The notes beneath the pieces were generated by a model. That model saw nothing but the letters and a program-made list of their open reading frames with translations. It was not told the DNA's origin and searched no databases. A program made the translations under genes and the position numbers. Positions 1 to 15,113 of a DNA stretch of 64,000 nt are shown here, one piece after another; positions within the stretch are counted from its first letter, which is position 1, and each line of letters opens with the position of its first letter. This DNA is from Serripes groenlandicus. Its lineage: Eukaryota; Mollusca; Bivalvia; Cardiida; Cardiidae. The stretch is taken from the NCBI GenBank assembly GCA_031761405.1, contig JASEVX010000005.1, positions 36,533,198 to 36,597,197 of the forward strand. Reading direction: 5' to 3'.

Positions 1-2149
1 AAATCTATAGCAGACGAGTTTAACCCTTTCCCATATAACAAATCTATAGCAGACGAGTTTAACCCTTTCCCACATACAACAAATCTATAGCAGACGAGTT
101 TAACCCTTTCCCATACAACAAATCTATAACAGACGAGTTTAACCCTTTCCCACATACAACAAATCTATAGCAGACGAGTTTAACCCTTTCCCATACAACA
201 AATCTATAGCAGACGAGTTTAACCCTTTCCTCACACACAACAAATCTATAGCAGACGAGTTTAACCCTTTCCCATACAACAAATCTATAGCAGACGAGTT
301 TAACCCTTTCCCATACACAAATCTATAGCAGACGAGTTTAACCCTTTCCCACATACAACAAATCTATAGCAGACGAGTTTAACCCTTTCCCATACAACAA
401 ATCTATAGCAGACGAGTTTAACCCTTTCCTCACACACAACAAATCTATAGCAGACGAGTTTAACCCTTTCCCATACAACAAATCTATAGCAGACGAGTTT
501 AACCCTTTCCCATACACAAATCTATAGCAGACGAGTTTAACCCTTTCCCATACAACAAATCTATAGCAGACGAGTTTAACCCTTTCCTCACACACAACAA
601 ATCTATAGCAGACGAGTTTAACCCTTACCCACATACAACAAATCTATAGCAGACGAGTTTAACCCTTTCCCATACAACAAATCTATAGCAGACGAGTTTA
701 ACCCTTTCCCATACAACAAATCTATAGCAGACGAGTTTAACCCTTTCCTCACATACAACAAATCTATAGCAGACGAGTTTAACCCTTTCCCATACAACAA
801 ATCTATAGCAGACGAGTTTAACCCTTTCCCATACAACAAATCTATAGCAGACGAGTTTAACCCTTTCCTCACACACAACAAATCTATAGCAGACGAGTTT
901 AACCCTTTCCCACATACAACAAATCTATAGCAGACGAGTTTAACCCTTTCCCATACAACAAATCTATAGCAGACGAGTTTAACCCTTTCCTCACATACAA
1001 CAAATCTATAGCAGACGAGTTTAACCCTTTCCCATACAACAAATCTATAGCAGACGAGTTTAACCCTTTCCCATACAACAAATCTATAGCAGACGAGTTT
1101 ATTCCTTTCCCACATACAACAAATCTATAGCAGACGAGTTTAACCCTTTCCTCACATACAACAAATCTATAGCAGACGAGTTTAACCCTTTCCCATACAA
1201 CAAATCTATAGCAGACGAGTTTAACCCTTTCCTCACATACAACAAATCTATAGCAGACGAGTTTAACCCTTTCCCATACAACAAATCTATAGCAGACGAG
1301 TTTAAACCCTTTCCCATACAACAAATCTATAGCAGACGAGTTTAACCCTTTCCTCACATACAACAAATCTATAGCAGACGAGTTTAACCCTTTCCCACAT
1401 ACAACAAATCTATAGCAGACGAGTTTAACCCTTTCCCACATACAACAAATCTATAGCAGAAGAGTTTAAACCCTTTCCTCACACACAACAAATCTATATC
1501 AGACGAGTTTAACCCTTACCCACATACAACAAATCTATAGCAGACGAGTTTAACCCTTTCCCATACAACAAATCTATAGCAGACGAGTTTAACCCTTTCC
1601 CACATACAACAAATCTATAGCAGACGAGTTCAACCCTTTCCCATACAACAAATCTATAGCAGACGAGTTTAACCCTTTCCCATACAACAAATCTATAGCA
1701 GACGAGTTTAACCCTTTCCTCACACACAACAAATCTATAGCAGACGAGTTTAACCCTTACCCACATACAACAAATCTATAGCAGACGAGTTTAACCCTTT
1801 CCCATACAACAAATCTATAGCAGACGAGTTTAACCCTTTCCTCACACACAACAAATCTATAGCAGACGAGTTTAACCCTTTCCCACATACAACAAATCTA
1901 TAGCAGACGAGTTTAACCCTTTCCCATACAACAAATCTATAGTAGACGAGTTTAACCCTTTCCCACATACAACAAATCTATAGCAGACGAGTTTAACCTT
2001 TTCCCACATACAACACATCTATAGCAGACGAGTTTACTCCTTTAACACATACAACAAATCTATAGCAGACGAGTTTACTCCTTTCCCACATACAACAAAT
2101 ATATAGCAGACGAGTTTACTCCTTTCTCACTTACAACAAATCAAATCTA

Positions 2150-5100
2150 TAGCAGACGAGTTTAACCCTTTCCCAAATACAACACATCTATAGCAGACGA
2201 GTGTAATCCTTTCCCACATACAACAAATCTATGGCAGACGAGTTTACTCCTTTCCCACTTACAACAAATCAAATCTACAGCAGACGAGTTTAACCCTTTC
2301 CCACATACAACAAATCTATAGCAGACGAGTTTACTCCTTTCCCACATACAACAAATCAAATCTATAGCAGACGAGTTAAATCCTTTCCCATACAACAAAT
2401 CTATAGCAGACGAGTTTAACCCTTTCCCACATACAACAAATCTATAGCAGACGAGTTTAACCCTTTCCCATACAACAAATCTATAGCAGACGAGTTTAAC
2501 CCTTCCCACATACAACAAATCTATAGCAGACGAGTTTACTCCTTTCACATACACAAATCTATAGCAGACGAGTTTAACCCTTTCCCATACAACAAATCTA
2601 TAGCAGACGAGTTTAACCCTTTCCCACATACAACACATCTCTAGCAGACGAGTTTAACCCTTTCCCACATACAACAAATCTATAGTAGACGAGTTTAACC
2701 CTTTCCCATACAACAAATCTATAGCAGACGAGTTTACTCCTTTCCCCCATACAACATATCTATAGCAGACGAGTTTACTCCTTTCCCCCATACAACATAT
2801 CTATAGCAGACGAGTGTACTCCTTTCCCATACAACAAATCTATAGCAGACGAGTTTACTCCTTTCCCCCATACAACATATCTATAGCAGACGAGTTTACT
2901 CCTTTCCCATACAACAAATCTATAGCAGACGAGTTTACTCCTTTCCCATACACAAATCTATAGCAGACGAGTTTAACCCTTTCCCATACAACATATCTAT
3001 AGCAGACGAGTTTACTTCTTTCCCCCATACAACAAATCAAATCTATAGCAGACGAGTTAAACCCTTTCCCATACAACAAATCTATAGCAGACGAGTTTAA
3101 CACTTTCCCACATACAACAAATCTATAGCAGACGAGTTTAACACTTTCCCACATACAACAAATCTATAGCAGACGAGTTTAACCCTTTCCCACATACAAC
3201 AAATCTATAGAAGACGAGTTTAACCCTTTCCTCGCATACAACAATCCTATAGCAGACGAGTTTAACCCTTTCCCACATACAACAAATATATAGCAGACGA
3301 GTTTAACCCTTTCCCACATACAACAAATCTATAGCAGACGAGTTTAATCCTTTCCCACATACAACACATCTATAGCAGACGAGTGTAATCCTTTCCCATA
3401 CAACAAATCTATAGCAGACGAGTTTAACCCTTTCCCACATACAACAAATCTAAAGCAGACGAGTTTAATCCTTTCCCACATACAACACATCTATAGCAGA
3501 CGAGTGTAATCCTTTCCCATACAACAAATCTATAGCAGACGAGTTTAACCCTTTCCCACATACAACAAATCTATAGCAGACGAGTTTAATCCTTTCCCAC
3601 ATACAACAAATCTATAGCAGACGAGTTTAATCCTTTCCCACATACAACAAATCTATAGCAGACGAGTTTAATCCTTTCCCACATACAACAAATCTATAGC
3701 AGACGAGTTTAACCCTTTCCCACATACAACAAATCTATAGCAGACGAGTTTAACCCTTTCCGACACAACAAATCTATATCAGACGAGTTTAACCCTTTCC
3801 CACATACAACAAATCTATAGCAGACGAGTTTAACCATTTCCCATACAACAAATTTATAGCAGACGAGTTTAACCCTTTCCCACATACAACAAATCTATAG
3901 CAGACGTGTGTTACCCTTTCCCGTATACAACAAATCTATAGCAGACGAGTTTAACCCTTTCCCATACAACAAATCTATAGCAGACGAGTTTAACCCTTTC
4001 CCATACAACAAATCTATAGCAGACGAGTTTAACCCTTTCCCATACAACAAATCTATAGCAGACGAGTTTAACCCTTTCCCATACAACAAATCTATAGCAG
4101 ACGAGTTTAACCCTTTCCCACACAACAAATCTATAGTAGACGAGATTAATCCTTTCACATATACAACAAATATATAGCAGACGAGTTTAACCCTTTCCCA
4201 CATACAACACATATAAAGCAGACGTGTGTTATCCTTTCCCACATACAACACATATAAAGCAGACGAGTTTAACCCTTTCCCACATACAACAAATCTATAG
4301 CAGACGAGTGTAATCCTTTCCCACATACAACAAATCTATAGCAGACGAGTGTAATCCTTTCCCACATACAACACATATAAAGCAGACGAGTTTAACCCTT
4401 TCCCACATACAACAAATATATAGCAGACGAGTGTAATCCTTTCCCACATACAACAAATCTATAGCAGACGAGTGTAATCCTTTCCCACATACAACAAATC
4501 TACATGTATAGCAGACGAGTGTAATCCTTTCCCACATACAACACATCTATAGCAGACGAGTTTAACCCTTTCCCATACAACAAATCTATAGCAGACGAGT
4601 TTAACCCTTTCCCACATACAACAAATCTATAGCAGACGAGTTTATTCCTTTCCCACATACAACAAATCTATAGCAGACGAGTTTAATCCTTTCCCACATA
4701 CAACAAATCTATAGCAGACGAGTTTAACCCTTTCCCATACAACAAATATATAGCAGACGAGTTTAACCCTTTCCCACATACAACAAATCTATAGAAGACG
4801 AGTTTAACCCTTTCCTCACATACAACAATCCTATAGCAGACGAGTTTAACCCTTTCCCACATACAACAAATCTATAGCAGACGAGTTTACTCCTTTCCCA
4901 CATACAACAAATCAAATCTATAGCAGACGAGTTAAACCCTTTCCCATACAACAAATCTACCATACAACAAAATCTATAGCAGACGAGTTTAACCCTTTCC
5001 CACATACAACAAATCTATAGCAGACGAGTTTAACCCTTCCCATACAACAAATCTATAGCAGACGAGTTTACTCCTTTCCCATACACAAATCTATAGCAGA

Positions 5101-6440
5101 CGAGTTTAACCCTTTCCCATAAAACAAATCTATAGCAGACGAGTTTACCCTTTCCCACATACAACAAATCTCTAGCAGACGAGTTTAACCCTTTCCCACA
5201 TACAACAAATCTATAGTAGACGAGTTAACCCTTACCATACAACAAATCTATAGCAGACGAGTTTAACCCTTTCCCATACAACAAATCTATAGCAGACGAG
5301 TTTAACTCCTTTCCCCCATACAACATATCTATAGCAGACGAGTTTAACCCTTCCATACAACAAATCTATAGCAGACGAGTTTACTCCTTTCCCATACACA
5401 AATCTATAGCAGACGAGTTTAACCCTTTCCCATAAAACAAATCTATAGCAGACGAGTTTAACCCTTTCCCACAATCAACAAATCTCTAGCAGACGAGTTT
5501 AACCCTTTCCCACATACAACAAATCTATAGTAGACGAGTTTAACCCTTTACATACAACAAATCTATAGCAGACGAGTTTAACCCTTTCCCATACAACAAA
5601 TCTATAGCAGACGAGTTTACTCCTTTCCCCATACAACATATCTATAGCAGACGAGTTTAACCCTTTCCCATACAACAAATCTATAGCAGACGAGTTTACT
5701 CCTTTCCCCCATACAACATATCTATAGCAGACGAGTTTAACCCTTTCCCATACAACAAATCTATAGCAGACGAGTTTAATCCTTTCCCCCATACAACAAA
5801 TCTATAGCAGACGAGTTTACCTCCTTTCCCCCATACAACATATCTATAGCAGACGAGTTTACTCCTTTCCCACTTACAACAAATCAAATCTACAGCAGAC
5901 GAGTTTAACCCTTTCCCATACAACAAATCTATAGCAGACGAGTTTACTCCTTTCCCCCATACAACAAATCTATAGCAGACAAGTTTAACCCTTTCCCACA
6001 TACAACAAATCTATAGCAGACGAGTTTACTCCTTCCCACACAACAAATCTATAGCAGACGAGTTTAACCCTTTCCCACATATAACAAATCTATAGCAGAC
6101 GAGTTTACTCCTTTCCCACTTACAACAAATCAAATCTACAGCAGACGAGTTTAACCCTTTCCCATACAACAAATCTATAGCAGACGAGTTTACTCCTTTC
6201 CCACATACAACAAATCAAATCTATAGCAGACGAGTTAAACCCTTTCCCATACAACAAATATATAGCAGATGAGTTTAACCCTTTCCCACATACAACAAAT
6301 CTATAGCAGACGAGTTTAACCCTTTCCCATACAACAAATCTATAGCAGACGAGTTTACTCCTTTCCCATACACAAATCTATAGCAGACGAGTTTAACCCT
6401 TTCCCACATACAACAAATATATAGCAGACGAGTTTAACCC
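2150..6440 (+). repeat. 4.3-kb higher-order block, copy 1
   Basis: The order of unit variants here, including rare ones (cctcgcatacaacaatc, ccgacacaac, cccgtatacaac, ctacatgtatagc), recurs at 19765-24000. The offset between copies slides from 17613 to 17490 bp along the block, in steps of about one unit. The duplication was therefore large, and single units were gained or lost afterwards. Confidence 0.85.
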
Positions 6441-8619
6441 TTTCCTCACATACAACAAGATCTATAGCAGACGAGTTTAACCCTTTCCCATACAACAAAT
6501 CTATAGCAGACGAGTTTAACCCTCTCCTCACATACAACAAATCTATAGCAGACGAGTTTAACCCTTTCCCACATACAACAAATCTATAGCAGACGAGTTT
6601 AACCCTTTCCTCACACACAACAATCTATAGCAGACGAGTTAACCCTTTCCCACATACAACAAATCTATAGCAGACGAGTTTAACCCTTTCCCATACAACA
6701 AATCTATAGCAGACGAGTTTAACCCTTTCTCCATACAACAAATCTATAGCAGACGAGTTTAACCCTTTCCCTCACACACAACAAATCTATAGCAGACGAG
6801 TTTAACCCTTTCCCATACAACAAATCTATAGCAGACGAGTTTAACCCTTTCCTCACACACAACAAATCTATAGCAGACGAGTTTAACCCTTTCCCATACA
6901 ACAAATCTATAGCAGACGAGTTTAACCCTTTCCTCACACACAACAAATCTATAGCAGACGAGTTTAACCCTTTCCTCACACACAACAAATCTATAGCAGA
7001 CGAGTTTAACCCTTTCCCACATACAACAAATCTATAGCAGACGAGTTTAACCCTTTCCCATACAACAAATCTATAGCAGGACGAGTTTAACCCTTTCCTC
7101 ACATACAACAAATCTATAGCAGACGGTTTAACCCTTTCCTCACACACAACAAATCTATAGCAGACGAGTTACTCCTTTCCCACATACAACAAATCAAATC
7201 TATAGCAGACGAGTTAAACCCTTTCCCATACAACAATTATATAGCAGATGAGTTTAACCCTTCCCACATACAACAAATCTATAGCAGACGAGTTTAACCC
7301 TTTCCCATACAACAAATCTATAGCAGACGAGTTTACTCCTTTCCCATACACAAATCTATAGCAGACGAGTTTAACCCTTTCCCACATACAACAAATATAT
7401 AGCAGACGAGTTTAACCCTTTCCTCACATACAACAAATCTATAGCAGACGAGTTTAACCCTTTCCCATACAACAAATCTATAGCAGACGAGTTTAACCCT
7501 TTCCTCACATACAACAAATCTATAGCAGACGAGTTTAACCCTTTCCTCACACACAACAAATCTATAGCAGACGAGTTTAACCCTTTCCCATACAACAAAT
7601 CTATAGCAGACGAGTTTACTCCTTTCCCCCATACAACATATCTATAGCAGACGAGTTTAACCCTTTCCCATACAACAAATCTATAGCAGACGAGTTTAAC
7701 CCTTTCCTCACACACAACAAATTTATAGCAGACGAGTTTAACCCTTACCCACATACAACAAATCTATAGCAGACGAGTTTAACCCTTACCCACACACAAC
7801 ATATCTATAGCAGACGAGTTTAACCCTTTCCCATACACAAATCTATAGCAGACGAGTTTAACCCTTTCCCACATACAACAATCTATAGCAGACGAGTTTA
7901 ACCCTTACCCACATACAACAATCTATAGCAGACGAGTTTAACCTTTCCTCACACACAACAAATCTATAGCAGACGAGTTTAACCCTTTCCCACATACAAC
8001 AAATCTATAGCAGACGAGTTTAACCCTTTCCCATACAACAAATCTATAGCAGACGAGTTAACCCTTTCCTCACACACAACAAATCTATAGCAGACGAGTT
8101 TAACCCTTACCCACACACAACAAATCTATAGCAGACGAGTTTAACCCTTTCCCATACAACAATCTATAGCAGACGAGTTTAACCCTTTCCATACAACAAA
8201 TCTATAGCAGACGAGTTTAACCCTTTCCCACATACAACAAATCTATAGCAGACGAGTTTAACCCTTTCCGATACAACAAATCTATAGCAGACGAGTTTAA
8301 CCCTTTCCTCACACACAACAAATCTATAGCAGGACGAGTTTAACCCTTTCCCACATACAACAAATCTATAGCAGACGAGTTTAACCCTTTCCCATACAAC
8401 AAATCTATAGCAGACGAGTTTAACCCTTTCCTCACATACAACAAATCTATAGCAGACGAGTTTAACCCTTTCCTCACACACAACAAATCTATAGCAGACG
8501 AGTTTAACCCTTTCCTCACATACAACAAATCTATAGCAGACGAGTTTAACCCTTTCCCACATACAACAAATCTATAGCAGACGAGTTTAACCCTTTCCCA
8601 CATACAACAAATCTATAGC

Positions 8620-9020
8620 AGACGAGTTTAACCCTTTCCTCACACACAACAAATCTATAGCAGACGAGTTTAACCCTTACCCACATACAACAAATCTATA
8701 GCAGACGAGTTTAACCCTTTCCCATATAACAAATCTATAGCAGACAAGTTTAACCCTTTCCTCACACACAACAAATCTATAGCAGACGAGTTTAACCCTT
8801 TCCCACATACAACAAATCTATAGCAGACGAGTTTAACCCTTTCCCATACAACAAATCTATAGTAGACGAGTTTAACCCTTTCCCACATACAACAAATCTA
8901 TAGCAGACGAGTTTAACCTTTTCCCACATACAACACATCTATAGCAGACGAGTTTACTCCTTTAACACATACAACAAATATATAGCAGACGAGTTTACTC
9001 CTTTCCCACATAAAACAAAT
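8620..9020 (+). repeat. Copy of array segment 1700-2100
   Basis: The two stretches match at a constant offset of 6920 bp. They share the tttaacacatac unit, the gtagacgag unit and the gttcccacatac pattern, with a few substitutions. Confidence 0.75.
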
Positions 9021-12000
9021 CTATAGCAGACGAGTTTACTCCTTTCTCACATACAACAAATCTATAGCAGACGAGTTTAACCCTTTCCCAAATACAACAC
9101 ATCTATAGCAGACGAGTGTAATCCTTTCCCACATACAACAAATCTATAGCAGACGAGTTTAACCCTTTCCCAAATACAACACATCTATAGCAGACGAGTG
9201 TAATCCTTTCCCACATACAACAAATCTATGGCAGACGAGTTTACTCCTTTCTCACATACAACAAATCTATAGCAGACGTGTGTAACCCTTTTCCACATAC
9301 AACACATATAAAGAAGACGAGTTTACTCCTTTCCTACATACAAACAATCAAATCTACAGCAGACGAGTGTAATCCTTTCCTACATACAACAAATCTATAG
9401 CAGACGAGTTAAACCCTTTCCCATACAACAAATCTATAGCAGACGAGTTTACTCCTTTCCCCCATACAACATATCTATAGCAGACGAGTTTAACCCTTTC
9501 CCAAATACAACACATCTATAGCAGACGAGTGTAATCCTTTCCCACATACAACAAATCTATAGCAGACGAGTTTAACCCTTTCCCAAATACAACACATCTA
9601 TAGCAGACGAGTGTAATCCTTTCCCACATACAATAAATCTATGGCAGACGAGTTTACTCCTTTCTCACATACAACAAATCTATAGCAGACGTGTGTAACC
9701 CTTTTCCACATACAACACATATAAAGAAGACGAGTTTACTCCTTTCCTACATACAAACAATCAAATCTACAGCAGACGAGTGTAATCCTTTCCTACATAC
9801 AACAAATCTATAGCAGACGAGTTAAACCCTTTCCCATACAACAAATCTATAGCAGACGAGTTTACTCCTTTCCCCCATACAACATATCTATAGCAGACGA
9901 GTTTAACCCTTTCCCACATACAACACATCTATAGCAGACGAGTTTAACCCTTTCCCATACAACATATCTATAGCAGACAAGTTTAACCCTTTCCCATACA
10001 ACATATCTATAGCAGACGAGTTTAACCCTTTCCCATACAACACATCTATAGCAGACGAGTTTAACCCTTTCCCACATACAACAAATCTATAGCAGACGAG
10101 TTTACTCCTTTCCCCCATACAACATATCTATAGCAGACAAGTTTAACCCTTTCCCACTTACAACAAATCAAATCTACAGCAGACGAGTTTAACCCTTTCC
10201 CATACAACAAATCTATAGCAGACATGTTTAACCCTTTCCCACACAACAAATCTATAGTAGACGAGTTTAATCCTTTCACATATACAACAAATATATAGCA
10301 GACGAGTTTAACCCTTTCCCACATACAACACATATAAAGCAGACGTGTGTTATCCTTTCCCACATACAACACATATAAAGCAGACGAGTTTAACCCTTTC
10401 CTACATACAACAAATCTATAGCAGACGAGTGTAATCCTTTCCTACATACAACAAATCTATAGCAGACGAGTTTAACCCTTTCCCACATACAACACATATA
10501 AAGCAGACGTGTGTTATCCTTTCCCACATACAACACATATAAAGCAGACGAGTTTAACCCTTTCCTACATACAACAAATCTATAGCAGACGAGTGTAATC
10601 CTTTCCTACATACAACAAATATATAGCAGACGAGTTTAACCCTTTCCCACATACAACACATATAAAGCAGACGTGTGTTATCCTTTCCCACATACAACAC
10701 ATATAAAGCAGACGAGTTTAACCCTTTCCTACATACAACATATCTATAGCAGACGAGTTTAACCCTTTCCTACATACAACAAATCTATAGCAGACGAGTG
10801 TAATCCTTTCCCACATAAAACACATATAAAGCAGACGAGTTTACTCCTTTCTCCCATACAACAAATCTATAGCAGACGAGTTTAACCCTTTCCCACTTAC
10901 AACATATCTATAGCAGACGAGTTTAACCCTTTCCTACATACAACAAATCTATAGCAGACGAGTGTAATCCTTTCTCACATACAACACATATAAAGCAGAC
11001 GAGTTTACTCCTTTCTCACATACAACACATCTATAGCAGACGAGTTTAACCCTTTCCCACATACAACAAATCTATAGCAGACGAGTTTAACCCTTTCCTA
11101 CATACAACAAATCTATAGCAGACGAGTGTAATCCTTTCCCACATACAACACATCTATAGCAGACGAGTTTACTCCTTTCTCCCATACAACAAATCTATAG
11201 CAGACGAGTTTAACCCTTTCCCACTTACAACATATCTATAGCAGACGAGTTTAATCCTTTCCCACATACAACAAATCTATAGCAGACGAGTTTAACCCTT
11301 TCCCACTTACAACATATCTATAGCAGACGAGTTTACTCCTTTCTCCCATACAACAAATCTATAACAGACGAGTTTACTCCTTTCTCCCATACAACAAATC
11401 TATAGCAGACGAGTTTAATCCTTTCCCACATCAACAAATCTACATGTATAGCAGACGAGTGTAATCCTTTCCCACATACAGCACATCTATAGCAGACGAG
11501 TTTATCCCTTTCCCATACAACAAATCTATAGCAGACGAGTTTAACCCTTTCCCACATACAACAAATCTATAGCAGACGAGTTTACTCCTTTCCCACATAC
11601 AACAAATCTATAGAAGACGAGTTTAACCCTTTCCCATACAACAAATATATAGCAGACGAGTTTAACCATTTCCCACATACAACAAATCTATAGCAGACGA
11701 GTTTAACCCTTTCCCACATACAACAAATCTATAGAAGACGAATTTAACCCTTTCCTCGCATACAACAATCCTATAGCAGACGAGTTTAACCCTTTCCCAC
11801 ATACAACAAATATATAGCAGACGAGTTTAACCCTTTCCCACATACAACAAATCTATAGCAGACGAGTTTACTCCTTTCCCACATACAACAAATCTATAGA
11901 AGACGAGTTTAACCCTTTCCCACATACAACAAATCTATAGCAGACGAGTTAAACCCTTTCCCATACAACAAATCTATAGCAGACGAGTTTAACCCTTTCC

Positions 12001-12044
12001 CACATACAACAAATCTATAGCAGACGAGTTTAACCCTTTCCCAT
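9012..12044 (+). repeat. 3033-bp tandem duplication, copy 1
   Basis: Every landmark variant in this stretch recurs exactly 3033 bp to the right, for example the cacatcaacaaatctacatg unit near 11430 and the accatttccc unit near 11665. Only isolated substitutions were noticed (10811-10820 has cacataaaac where copy 2 has cacatacaac). The match runs on to about 12080, so the two copies are adjacent. Confidence 0.92.
9068..9893 (+). repeat. 413-bp higher-order unit in two copies
   Basis: A ten-unit segment with caaatacaac, ctatggcagac and cctacatacaaacaatc variants occurs at 9068-9480 and again at 9481-9893. It is carried along in the 3033-bp duplication (12101 and 12514). Related versions appear near 17670 and 19200. 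Confidence 0.85.
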
Positions 12045-15000
12045 ACAACAAATCTATAGCAGACGAGTTTACTCCTTTCTCACATACAACAAATCTATAG
12101 CAGACGAGTTTAACCCTTTCCCAAATACAACACATCTATAGCAGACGAGTGTAATCCTTTCCCACATACAACAAATCTATAGCAGACGAGTTTAACCCTT
12201 TCCCAAATACAACACATCTATAGCAGACGAGTGTAATCCTTTCCCACATACAACAAATCTATGGCAGACGAGTTTACTCCTTTCTCACATACAACAAATC
12301 TATAGCAGACGTGTGTAACCCTTTTCCACATACAACACATATAAAGAAGACGAGTTTACTCCTTTCCTACATACAAACAATCAAATCTACAGCAGACGAG
12401 TGTAATCCTTTCCTACATACAACAAATCTATAGCAGACGAGTTAAACCCTTTCCCATACAACAAATCTATAGCAGACGAGTTTACTCCTTTCCCCCATAC
12501 AACATATCTATAGCAGACGAGTTTAACCCTTTCCCAAATACAACACATCTATAGCAGACGAGTGTAATCCTTTCCCACATACAACAAATCTATAGCAGAC
12601 GAGTTTAACCCTTTCCCAAATACAACACATCTATAGCAGACGAGTGTAATCCTTTCCCACATACAATAAATCTATGGCAGACGAGTTTACTCCTTTCTCA
12701 CATACAACAAATCTATAGCAGACGTGTGTAACCCTTTTCCACATACAACACATATAAAGAAGACGAGTTTACTCCTTTCCTACATACAAACAATCAAATC
12801 TACAGCAGACGAGTGTAATCCTTTCCTACATACAACAAATCTATAGCAGACGAGTTAAACCCTTTCCCATACAACAAATCTATAGCAGACGAGTTTACTC
12901 CTTTCCCCCATACAACATATCTATAGCAGACGAGTTTAACCCTTTCCCACATACAACACATCTATAGCAGACGAGTTTAACCCTTTCCCATACAACATAT
13001 CTATAGCAGACAAGTTTAACCCTTTCCCATACAACATATCTATAGCAGACGAGTTTAACCCTTTCCCATACAACACATCTATAGCAGACGAGTTTAACCC
13101 TTTCCCACATACAACAAATCTATAGCAGACGAGTTTACTCCTTTCCCCCATACAACATATCTATAGCAGACAAGTTTAACCCTTTCCCACTTACAACAAA
13201 TCAAATCTACAGCAGACGAGTTTAACCCTTTCCCATACAACAAATCTATAGCAGACATGTTTAACCCTTTCCCACACAACAAATCTATAGTAGACGAGTT
13301 TAATCCTTTCACATATACAACAAATATATAGCAGACGAGTTTAACCCTTTCCCACATACAACACATATAAAGCAGACGTGTGTTATCCTTTCCCACATAC
13401 AACACATATAAAGCAGACGAGTTTAACCCTTTCCTACATACAACAAATCTATAGCAGACGAGTGTAATCCTTTCCTACATACAACAAATCTATAGCAGAC
13501 GAGTTTAACCCTTTCCCACATACAACACATATAAAGCAGACGTGTGTTATCCTTTCCCACATACAACACATATAAAGCAGACGAGTTTAACCCTTTCCTA
13601 CATACAACAAATCTATAGCAGACGAGTGTAATCCTTTCCTACATACAACAAATATATAGCAGACGAGTTTAACCCTTTCCCACATACAACACATATAAAG
13701 CAGACGTGTGTTATCCTTTCCCACATACAACACATATAAAGCAGACGAGTTTAACCCTTTCCTACATACAACATATCTATAGCAGACGAGTTTAACCCTT
13801 TCCTACATACAACAAATCTATAGCAGACGAGTGTAATCCTTTCCCACATACAACACATATAAAGCAGACGAGTTTACTCCTTTCTCCCATACAACAAATC
13901 TATAGCAGACGAGTTTAACCCTTTCCCACTTACAACATATCTATAGCAGACGAGTTTAACCCTTTCCTACATACAACAAATCTATAGCAGACGAGTGTAA
14001 TCCTTTCTCACATACAACACATATAAAGCAGACGAGTTTACTCCTTTCTCACATACAACACATCTATAGCAGACGAGTTTAACCCTTTCCCACATACAAC
14101 AAATCTATAGCAGACGAGTTTAACCCTTTCCTACATACAACAAATCTATAGCAGACGAGTGTAATCCTTTCCCACATACAACACATCTATAGCAGACGAG
14201 TTTACTCCTTTCTCCCATACAACAAATCTATAGCAGACGAGTTTAACCCTTTCCCACTTACAACATATCTATAGCAGACGAGTTTAATCCTTTCCCACAT
14301 ACAACAAATCTATAGCAGACGAGTTTAACCCTTTCCCACTTACAACATATCTATAGCAGACGAGTTTACTCCTTTCTCCCATACAACAAATCTATAACAG
14401 ACGAGTTTACTCCTTTCTCCCATACAACAAATCTATAGCAGACGAGTTTAATCCTTTCCCACATCAACAAATCTACATGTATAGCAGACGAGTGTAATCC
14501 TTTCCCACATACAGCACATCTATAGCAGACGAGTTTATCCCTTTCCCATACAACAAATCTATAGCAGACGAGTTTAACCCTTTCCCACATACAACAAATC
14601 TATAGCAGACGAGTTTACTCCTTTCCCACATACAACAAATCTATAGAAGACGAGTTTAACCCTTTCCCATACAACAAATATATAGCAGACGAGTTTAACC
14701 ATTTCCCACATACAACAAATCTATAGCAGACGAGTTTAACCCTTTCCCACATACAACAAATCTATAGAAGACGAATTTAACCCTTTCCTCGCATACAACA
14801 ATCCTATAGCAGACGAGTTTAACCCTTTCCCACATACAACAAATATATAGCAGACGAGTTTAACCCTTTCCCACATACAACAAATCTATAGCAGACGAGT
14901 TTACTCCTTTCCCACATACAACAAATCTATAGAAGACGAGTTTAACCCTTTCCCACATACAACAAATCTATAGCAGACGAGTTAAACCCTTTCCCATACA

Positions 15001-15113
15001 ACAAATCTATAGCAGACGAGTTTAACCCTTTCCCACATACAACAAATCTATAGCAGACGAGTTTAACCCTTTCCCATACAACAAATCTATAGCAGACGAG
15101 TTTACTCCTTTCC
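12045..15113 (+). repeat. 3033-bp tandem duplication, copy 2
   Basis: Near-identical to 9012-12044 and directly adjacent. The sequence diverges after about 15113, where copy 2 has cccatacaca and copy 1 has ctcacatac. This is the most recent large rearrangement visible in the array, or an assembly duplication. Confidence 0.92.
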
